Below, in pieces: positions 1-5,410 of a stretch of 10,460 nt of DNA; within the stretch, counting starts at the first letter, position 1, and every line of letters starts with the position of its first letter. This DNA is from Deltaproteobacteria bacterium. GTDB lineage: Bacteria > Myxococcota_A > UBA9160 > JAFDET01. Below the pieces are notes generated by a model. That model made no database searches. It saw only the letters and a list, made by a program, of their open reading frames with translations, and was not told the DNA's origin. Where the stretch lies: assembly GCA_019310195.1 (NCBI GenBank), contig JAFDET010000103.1, forward strand, positions 1-10,460, given 5' to 3'. A program made the translations under genes and the position numbers.

Positions 1-371
1 GGACCCTGGGCTTCGTCGACCAGGTGCTCATCACCAAGGTGGAGCACGGGGACGACAACCTGGGCCGGCAGCACCTGCGCCGCAGCGGCGGGCTGCTGCG
101 GATCGTCGAGCGCTTCGAGCAGAGCTTCGGACCGACCCTCGATCGCCGTTCGGCACGAGAGCTGCGGCTGTTGCGCTGTCAAGCGCACCAGGTGGGCCTG
201 AACGCGCAGCTCGAGGCCGGCGATCACGCGGAGGCACTGCGCCACTGGCGGCAGGCGTGGTCGGCGGCGCCGATCGCGTCGCGACAACAAGCCTGGCTGC
301 TGCGGAAGGCGCTGCACATGAGCGCAACCGCGCTCTCCCACCGGAAGGCGCTTCCGGCCACCGCCGCCTGA
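1..371 (+). CDS. C-terminal end of a probable family 2 glycosyltransferase (5' end outside window)
   Basis: The frame is open from the left edge (first complete codon at base 3) to a TGA at 369-371, giving about 122 residues. The first visible residues (TLGFVDQVLITKVEHGDDNLG) resemble the region after the catalytic domain of GT-A fold, family 2 glycosyltransferases, where a short strand ending in a basic/His-Gly stretch is followed by a helical tail. The remainder is alpha-helical and Arg/Leu/Ala-rich, and the stretch AGDHAEALRHWRQAWSAAP looks TPR-like, as is common in the tails of such enzymes. No catalytic DxD or sugar-nucleotide site is visible because the N-terminal part is missing, so donor and acceptor cannot be stated. 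It could also be another protein with a helical tail. It lies 37 nt upstream of pcm on the same strand and may share its transcript. Confidence 0.5.
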   Translation, partial: TLGFVDQVLITKVEHGDDNLGRQHLRRSGGLLRIVERFEQSFGPTLDRRSARELRLLRCQAHQVGLNAQLEAGDHAEALRHWRQAWSAAPIASRQQAWLLRKALHMSATALSHRKALPATAA

Positions 372-408
372 CGCGCAGCGCGCCGGCTCTGCTACAAACC
401 CCACCGTG

Positions 409-1092
409 ATGCCGCACGAGGCGCTGCCCGCCGAGCGCGAGAACGAACGCCGCGGCATGGTGGCCGCCGTGGTCGAGATGATGCGCTTCACCGCCCCGGC
501 CACCGGCCGCGAGCGGCTGGGCAAGCGCGTGCTCGCGGCTCTGGGCAAGGTGCCGCGCCACCGCTTCGTGCCCGAGGTCGACGCCGGCAACGCGTATCTG
601 AACACCGCCCTTCCCATCGGCCGCGGGCAGACCATCTCCCAGCCCTACATCGTGGCGCTGATGACCGAGCTGGCGGAGCTGGGGCCCGAGGACACGGTGC
701 TCGAGATCGGCACCGGCTGCGGCTACCAGGCCGCCATGCTGGCCGAGCTGGCGGGCCGGGTCTACAGCGTGGAGTGCCTCGAGGAGCTGGCGCAGGCGGC
801 GCGCGAGCGCCTGGAACGCCTGGGCTACCGCAACGTGGAGATCCGCTCGGGCGACGGCTGGGCCGGCTGGCCCGAGCACGCGCCGTACCAGGCCATCCTG
901 GTCACGGCCGCGGCCCGCGAGGTGCCGCCGCCGCTGCTGGAGCAGCTGGCGCCGGGCGGCCGCCTGGTGCTGCCCCTGGGCCGGCCCTGGCAGGCACAGT
1001 CGCTGATGGTGATCGAGAAGAATGCCGACGGAGCGACGCGCGAGCGCGAGGTCCTGCCCGTGGCGTTCGTGCCCCTCGTGCACGAGGACTGA
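409..1092 (+). CDS. pcm: Protein-L-isoaspartate O-methyltransferase
   Basis: This cytoplasmic protein-repair enzyme transfers a methyl group from S-adenosylmethionine to L-isoaspartyl residues in damaged proteins, which lets them revert to aspartate. The 227-residue product has the family signatures in order: the substrate-loop motif GRGQTISQPY (about residues 71-80), the SAM-binding motif I VLEIGTGCGYQA (97-108), the acidic residue closing strand 2 (SVE, 120-122), GDGWAGW (148-154) and the C-terminal FVPLV. Motif I has Cys where Ser is usual (GTGSGYQ), which is a mild change. E. coli Pcm is 208 aa, so the extra N-terminal residues leave the start open: GTG at 406 and ATG at 409 are adjacent and in frame, and ATG at 457 would give 211 aa. 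None of them has a clear Shine-Dalgarno. The gene ends 15 nt from the convergent archease stop. Confidence 0.96.
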   Translation: MPHEALPAERENERRGMVAAVVEMMRFTAPATGRERLGKRVLAALGKVPRHRFVPEVDAGNAYLNTALPIGRGQTISQPYIVALMTELAELGPEDTVLEIGTGCGYQAAMLAELAGRVYSVECLEELAQAARERLERLGYRNVEIRSGDGWAGWPEHAPYQAILVTAAAREVPPPLLEQLAPGGRLVLPLGRPWQAQSLMVIEKNADGATREREVLPVAFVPLVHED

Positions 1093-1107
1093 GCGGGGAA
1101 CAGCGGC

Positions 1108-1542
1108 TCACACGTCCAGGGTCGCGCGGGCCTCCCAGCCGTCGGGCGTCTCGCGCAGCACCAGCCCATGAGCCGTAGCCGCCTTGACGTCGGAGAGCAG
1201 CGTGTGGCGAGCCGGATCCACCCGCTCTCCCTCGAGCCGGGCGTCGAGGCGCAGCGCCCCGTCTCGGGTCACGCGCAGGATCGTCGGGCGAAGGAGCAGC
1301 TGCTCGGCGTCGCGCAGGTAGATCAGCTCGTTCAGGAAGCGCAGCAGCAGCAGGTCGGCTTCGGTCTCCGCCAGGCGAAGCCGCCGCGTCTCCCGCGCTT
1401 CGAGGGCGGCCGGGTCCTCCAGGGTGGCGGCCAGCAGGGCTTCCCCCGCGGCCGCCAAGGCTGCCTCGGCCGTGGGACCCCGGGCCAGGAACGACAGGTC
1501 TCCGGGCGCACCCTCGACGAAGCGGAAGCTGCCCGCGCTCAC
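1108..1542 (-). CDS. Archease, RtcB RNA ligase activator
   Basis: Archease is a small cofactor protein that stimulates guanylylation and multiple turnover of the RNA ligase RtcB. The 144-residue product matches the family in length and in its C-terminal half: a LNEL(I/L)YLRD-type segment at about residues 70-78 (NELIYLRDAE), and the signature DVKAATAHGL at 118-127, equivalent to the usual (D/E)(I/V)KAxTxH metal-binding motif. The N-terminal motif, normally HTAD, is degenerate here (GAPGDL, 11-16), keeping only the Asp. The start is a GTG whose first four bases overlap the rtcB TGA (GTGA, 1539-1542), which implies translational coupling and is why this start was chosen. Partnership with rtcB is the strongest support. 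The family call is firm; full activity is less certain because of the altered motif. Confidence 0.9.
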   Translation of the reverse strand: MSAGSFRFVEGAPGDLSFLARGPTAEAALAAAGEALLAATLEDPAALEARETRRLRLAETEADLLLLRFLNELIYLRDAEQLLLRPTILRVTRDGALRLDARLEGERVDPARHTLLSDVKAATAHGLVLRETPDGWEARATLDV

Positions 1543-2996
1543 CCCTTCACGTTCCCGACGGGCACCAGGTGGGCGACGCGCCGCGAGATGCCGGCGGCTT
1601 CGGCGGCCGCCGCCACTTCTTCCACGTCCTTGTAGGCGAACCCGGCCTCCTCGGCGAGCCCGCGCAGCGATGCCGCGCGGACCACGATCCCGTGCTTCGC
1701 CATCCGCTCCTGCAGCGCGCGGCCGCTCACCCGCTTGCGCGCCTGCCGCCGGCTCATGGTCCGTCCGCTGCCGTGGGCGGTGCTGAAGAAGCTGCGGTCA
1801 CCGCTGGACACGCCGACGAGGAGGTAGGAGCCCGTCTCCATGCTGCCGCCGATGATCACGGGCTGGCCGACGTCGCGGTACTCGGCCGGGAGCTCCGGGT
1901 GGCCGGGCGGGAAGGCGCGGGTGGCGCCCTTGCGATGCACCAGCAGCGTGCGTTCCTCGCCGGCGACCCGATGGCGCTCCAGCTTGGCCGTGTTGTGGGA
2001 GACGTCGTAGACCGTCTCGATGCCCAGGGCCTCGGGATCCCGACCGAAGACGTCGGAGAAAGCCTCGCGGATCTGATGCAGGATCACCTGCCGGTTGGCG
2101 AAGGACATGTTGGCGGCGCAGCACATGGCGGCGTAGTAGGCGCGGCCCTCCTCGGACCGGAACGGCGCACACGCCAGCTCGCGGTCCACGACGGGAAGGC
2201 CGAACTTCTCGGGCATGGCGCGCAGGAAGGTGTGCAGGTAGTCGGTCGCCACCTGGTGGCCAAAGCCCCGGCTCCCGCAGTGGAACATCACCACCACCTG
2301 CTCCGGCTCACACAGCCCGAAGCGCCGGGCCAGAGCCTCGTCGTGAACGCCCCGAGCGTGGAGCACCTGGATCTCCAGGTAGTGGTTGCCCGAGCCCAGG
2401 GTCCCGATCTGGGGCTTGCCGCGCCGGATGGCCCGTTCGCTCACGTACTCCGGATCGGCGTCCGCAAGACAGCCGCGCGCCTCGGTTCGCTCCAGGTCTC
2501 GTTCCACCCCGTAGCCCTTGCGAACGGCCCAGCCCGCGCCCTCGCGCAGCACGTCACGGAACTCGCGCAGGCCGGTGTGGACGAAGCCCCGGCGACCCGT
2601 ACCGGCGGGAACACGCTCCGCCAGCGCATCCACCAGCTGCGTGAGCCGCGGGCGGACCTCCGGCCAGGTGAGCGAGGTTGTGACCAACCGCATCCCGCAG
2701 TTGATGTCGAAGCCGATCCCGCCCGGCGAGATGACGCCGCTCTCCGGATCGATCGCAGCCACGCCGCCGATCGGAAAGCCGTAGCCCCAGTGGGCGTCCG
2801 GCATGCAGAAGGCCGCCTCGACGATGCCCGGCAGGCAGGCCACGTTCGCCGCCTGGCGAAAGACCTGGTCGTCCATCTCCGCCACGAGCGCGTCAGTCCC
2901 GAAGACGCGCACGGGAACGCGCATCCCGTCCCGGAATCCCACGGGAAGCTCGAACGTCGCCGGCGCAACCCGCCGCAGCTCGGCCGGCGCGCTCAC
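1539..2996 (-). CDS. rtcB: RNA-splicing/repair ligase RtcB
   Basis: RtcB is a GTP- and Mn2+-dependent ligase that joins RNA 2',3'-cyclic phosphate or 3'-phosphate ends to 5'-OH ends, in RNA repair or tRNA splicing. The 485-aa product is of the long (archaeal/metazoan-like) class rather than the roughly 408-aa E. coli class. Visible motifs are MPDAHWGYGFPIGG (65-78), GFDINCG with metal ligands D97 and C100, GSGNHYLE (H205), FHCGSRG (H239), DVSHN (H334) and TAHGSGR, whose H408 is the expected guanylylation site. By position these match D95, C98, H203, H234, H329 and H404 of the Pyrococcus horikoshii enzyme. All key residues are present. The start is GTG with an AAGGGG Shine-Dalgarno 5 nt upstream (3003-3008). 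It follows the oxidoreductase gene by 46 nt with no convincing terminator, and overlaps archease by 4 nt. Confidence 0.98.
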   Translation of the reverse strand: MSAPAELRRVAPATFELPVGFRDGMRVPVRVFGTDALVAEMDDQVFRQAANVACLPGIVEAAFCMPDAHWGYGFPIGGVAAIDPESGVISPGGIGFDINCGMRLVTTSLTWPEVRPRLTQLVDALAERVPAGTGRRGFVHTGLREFRDVLREGAGWAVRKGYGVERDLERTEARGCLADADPEYVSERAIRRGKPQIGTLGSGNHYLEIQVLHARGVHDEALARRFGLCEPEQVVVMFHCGSRGFGHQVATDYLHTFLRAMPEKFGLPVVDRELACAPFRSEEGRAYYAAMCCAANMSFANRQVILHQIREAFSDVFGRDPEALGIETVYDVSHNTAKLERHRVAGEERTLLVHRKGATRAFPPGHPELPAEYRDVGQPVIIGGSMETGSYLLVGVSSGDRSFFSTAHGSGRTMSRRQARKRVSGRALQERMAKHGIVVRAASLRGLAEEAGFAYKDVEEVAAAAEAAGISRRVAHLVPVGNVKG

Positions 2997-3042
2997 GGGA
3001 GCCCCCTTCGCATGCGGGAAGTGTAGCCCGCCGGAGCGCGGC
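2997..3042 (-). other. 46-nt oxidoreductase-rtcB intergenic gap
   Basis: This is the largest gap inside the minus-strand series. It contains the rtcB Shine-Dalgarno (AAGGGG, 3003-3008) and a short CGCATGCG palindrome. I see no hairpin followed by a T-tract, so no intrinsic terminator, and no convincing -35/-10 pair. Read-through from the hopanoid genes into rtcB is the simplest reading, but a weak promoter inside the upstream gene cannot be excluded. Confidence 0.5.
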
Positions 3043-4065
3043 CTAGACGTCGACCGGCGCGCCGCCCTTGGCGCCCGAGCGATAGGCGGCGTCGATCACC
3101 GCCTGCCCCAGGCGCGCCTCCCGCAGGTTGCCGGCGGCGGCTTTCGGATCCTCCATGGCCTCGGCGAAGGCGTCGAGGATCCGCGGGAACCAGGTCGCGT
3201 GGTAGGAGTCGTCGGGCGCGTCGTCATCCACGCGCCAGTCGTGCGCGCCGCCCGTCTCCGGGATGACCCGCACCGCCTGCCCTTCGATGCGCAGCGCGCC
3301 CTTCTCGCCGCGAACCTTGACCAGGGTGCGCCTCGCTTCGGCGGCCCAGGTGAGGCGCAGCCGGGCCACGGCACCGCCGATGTACTCCACGTCGGCGTGG
3401 GCCGTGTCCTCCACGGAGGCCTCGTGCCAGCGGCGCGTCTCGATGGTGGCGCGAACCCGCTCCGGGTCCGCACCGCCCAGCAGCGCGCGGGCCACGTAGA
3501 GCTGGTGCCAGCCGTGGTCCACCAGGATGCCTCCACCGGAGACCTCGCGCTCCAGACGCCACGATGCCCCCCCGCCGCTGGCGGGCTCGGTGCGCTCCGT
3601 GATGAAGGTGACCTCGCGCACGCTGCCGATGGCGCCGGACGAGAGCGCCTCGCGTGCGGCGCGAAATACCGGTGCGTGGTGCCAGTTGTGAACCACCAGC
3701 AGCGCGGTGCCGGCCTCGCGCGCCGCCGTCTCGGCCCGCTCCGCCTCCTGGGGCGTCAGCGCCAGGGGCTTCTCCACCAGCACGTGCAGCCCGGCCTCGG
3801 CGGCCGCCTCGATGGCCGGCAGGTGGTGGGCCGGCGGGGTGGCCACGTCCAGGAAGTCCAGGGCTTCGGCTTCCAGGCACGCGACCAGGTCGTCGTAGAT
3901 GCGCACGGCGTCGCCCAGCGCCGCCCGCGCGCGCTCGCGGCCGGCGGGAAGCGGCTCGACCACGGCGCCGACTTCGAAGCGGGAATCGTCGCGCCAGCCC
4001 GGCCAGTGGCCGTGCTCGGCCACGCCGCCGAAGCCCACCAAGGCCCCGCGCCGCCGATCGTTCAT
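3043..4065 (-). CDS. Gfo/Idh/MocA-family NAD(P)-dependent oxidoreductase, possibly hopanoid-linked
   Basis: The 340-aa product is a two-domain dehydrogenase. The N-terminal Rossmann fold has GFGGVAEHGH at 11-20. The family hallmark EKPLAL, with its EKP lysine, is at 98-103. The second domain carries GGGILVDHGWHQ (177-188), whose H184/H187 lie where this family places its catalytic His. The C-terminal REARLGQAVIDAAYRSG (315-331) is also typical. Members usually oxidise or reduce sugars, cyclitols or their aldehyde/keto forms with NAD(P). The ATG overlaps the stop of the upstream aminotransferase (ATGA, 4062-4065), so the two proteins are made together. The alternative of reading the long open frame further upstream is rejected, because that part is a shadow of the aminotransferase. 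Substrate is unknown. Inference from context: it acts on the ribose-derived side chain of C35 hopanoids, either reducing the open-chain aldehyde of ribosylhopane or modifying a head group. An unrelated sugar dehydrogenase carried in the operon is also possible. Confidence 0.9.
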   Translation of the reverse strand: MNDRRRGALVGFGGVAEHGHWPGWRDDSRFEVGAVVEPLPAGRERARAALGDAVRIYDDLVACLEAEALDFLDVATPPAHHLPAIEAAAEAGLHVLVEKPLALTPQEAERAETAAREAGTALLVVHNWHHAPVFRAAREALSSGAIGSVREVTFITERTEPASGGGASWRLEREVSGGGILVDHGWHQLYVARALLGGADPERVRATIETRRWHEASVEDTAHADVEYIGGAVARLRLTWAAEARRTLVKVRGEKGALRIEGQAVRVIPETGGAHDWRVDDDAPDDSYHATWFPRILDAFAEAMEDPKAAAGNLREARLGQAVIDAAYRSGAKGGAPVDV

Positions 4066-5387
4066 CCGATCTCGGGCGCGACGTCCGTGAGAACCGACTC
4101 GAAGATGTCGAGCCCGGCGTCCGCCTCTTCCTCGCTGATCACCAGGGGCGGGTTGATGCGAACCCGCGCGCCGTACGCCATCACCAGGAGACCCCGACGC
4201 ACGCACTCGGTGTAGATCTTGTGGGTGAGCTTCGTGGGAAGCGGTGTCTTGCTCTTGCGATCGGTCACGAGATCGAACCCGAGCAGGAGCCCCTTGCCGC
4301 GCACGTCTCCGACGAACGGGAAGCGTTCCTTCCACGTCTCCAGACGCGCCAGGATGTGCTCGCCCACCACGCGGCTGTTCTCGACCAGCCCCTCTTCGAG
4401 GATCGTCTCCAGGGTGGCCAGCGCTGCCGCCGCGGCCAGCGGGTTGCCGCCCACCGAAGACGAGGAGGAGGACGGCTTGGACCAGGGATGCGAGTCCTCG
4501 GCGACGCTCTCGGCCGCAACCACGGCGGTGACGGGGAAGCCTCCACCGAAGCCCTTGCCCAGGGTGAGGATGTCCGGCTGCACGTCGCTGTGCTCGAAGC
4601 CGAACATCTTCCCGGTGCGGCCGAAGCCGGTGATCATTTCGTCCACGATGAACAGGGCGTCCAGGTCGCGGGCGAGCTGCTGGACGGCCGGCAGCCACTC
4701 GGGCGGCGGCACCACGTTTCCCGCAGTCCCCTGGATGGGCTCCACGATCACCGCCGCCACCGAACCCAGGCTCGTGGCCTCGATCTGCTTGCGGGCCAGG
4801 TCGATGCAGGCCATGGCGCACTCGGCCGGATCCAGCGAGTCGATGGGCGGGCGGTACGGGTCGGCGTAGGGCACCAGCAGCGAGCCGGGCGCCAGCGGCC
4901 CCCAGCCCTGCTTGAAGGGATCGCCGATCAACGGAAGCACGCCGCCGGTCTTGCCGTGGAAGCCGCCCCAGAAGGCGACTACCTCGAACTTCCGGGTGTG
5001 CGCCTTGGCCAGGCGCAGCGCCGCCTCGACCGCCTCGGAGCCGCCCGAGTAGAGCTGCACGCGGCGCAGCGGCTCGGGAAGCAGCGAGGCCATGAGCTTC
5101 AGCAGCGCCAGCCGCGGCGCGCTGGCGAACGAGCCGATGGACAGCTTGGCCGCCTGGCTTGCGATCGCCGAGGCCCAGCGTGGATGGCTGTGGCCCAGAC
5201 TGGCCACGCCCACGCCGGCCATGAAGTCCAGGTAGGTCTGACCGTCCGCATCCTGCAGCAGGCAGCCCTGGCCCGACTCCATGGCGATGCCCGCCATCGT
5301 CGCGAGGCGCTGGATGCCGGGCGCAATCCACTGCTGCTCATCGCGGATGAGCTTGCCGGACTCGGGACCGGGTTCACGGTGGCTCAT
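4062..5387 (-). CDS. hpnO: Class III PLP aminotransferase, HpnO-type (aminobacteriohopanetriol synthesis)
   Basis: The 441-aa product has the fold-type I class III aminotransferase signatures: YLDFMAGVGVASLGHSHP (52-69), the phosphate-binding GGSEAVEAA (115-123), FHGKTGG (143-149), the cofactor acid in FIVDE (D249), the Schiff-base lysine in LTLGKGFGGGFP (K278) and GGNPLA (313-318). In several bacteria HpnO aminates the open-chain aldehyde of ribosylhopane to give 35-aminobacteriohopanetriol. Here it lies directly after hpnG and hpnH, which make that substrate, and this is the main ground for the specific call. On sequence alone an acetylornithine/GABA-type enzyme could not be excluded. The ATG at 5387 is 23 nt after the hpnH stop and has no clear Shine-Dalgarno; an upstream in-frame start would run into hpnH. 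Oddity: six consecutive serines (306-311) sit just before GGNPLA, where a Thr usually contacts PLP phosphate. Confidence 0.82.
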   Translation of the reverse strand: MSHREPGPESGKLIRDEQQWIAPGIQRLATMAGIAMESGQGCLLQDADGQTYLDFMAGVGVASLGHSHPRWASAIASQAAKLSIGSFASAPRLALLKLMASLLPEPLRRVQLYSGGSEAVEAALRLAKAHTRKFEVVAFWGGFHGKTGGVLPLIGDPFKQGWGPLAPGSLLVPYADPYRPPIDSLDPAECAMACIDLARKQIEATSLGSVAAVIVEPIQGTAGNVVPPPEWLPAVQQLARDLDALFIVDEMITGFGRTGKMFGFEHSDVQPDILTLGKGFGGGFPVTAVVAAESVAEDSHPWSKPSSSSSSVGGNPLAAAAALATLETILEEGLVENSRVVGEHILARLETWKERFPFVGDVRGKGLLLGFDLVTDRKSKTPLPTKLTHKIYTECVRRGLLVMAYGARVRINPPLVISEEEADAGLDIFESVLTDVAPEIG

Positions 5388-5410
5388 GGGGGCTGTCTGT
5401 AGCAAATGCC

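Noticed and set aside
371..409. Promoter or Shine-Dalgarno for pcm
   Set aside because: The short gap shows no purine-rich Shine-Dalgarno and no clear promoter boxes. pcm is probably expressed from upstream or from a leader with an unrecognised site.
31..1083. A 350-codon minus-strand open frame opposite pcm
   Set aside because: Arg/His/Gln/Ala-rich without motifs. Pcm on the plus strand is unambiguous.
1569..3026. A 485-codon open frame on the plus strand opposite rtcB
   Set aside because: It mirrors the rtcB coding frame almost exactly, has no recognisable motifs, and is a composition effect of GC-rich third positions. RtcB on the other strand has every family motif.
2997..3042. Possible intrinsic terminator or promoter between the oxidoreductase gene and rtcB
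   Set aside because: Only a short CGCATGCG palindrome and GC-rich runs were found; no stable stem plus T-tract and no recognisable -35/-10 boxes, so neither was annotated.
3043..5331. One continuous 762-codon minus-strand frame suggesting an aminotransferase-oxidoreductase fusion
   Set aside because: Only the last 340 codons are real (oxidoreductase). The upstream part is the wrong frame of hpnO, whose true product ends in its own frame with TGA overlapping the oxidoreductase ATG.
3654..5402. A 582-codon plus-strand open frame opposite hpnO and the oxidoreductase
   Set aside because: The translation is low-complexity Arg/Ala/Gly/Pro/His-rich with no family likeness, while both minus-strand genes under it are clear.
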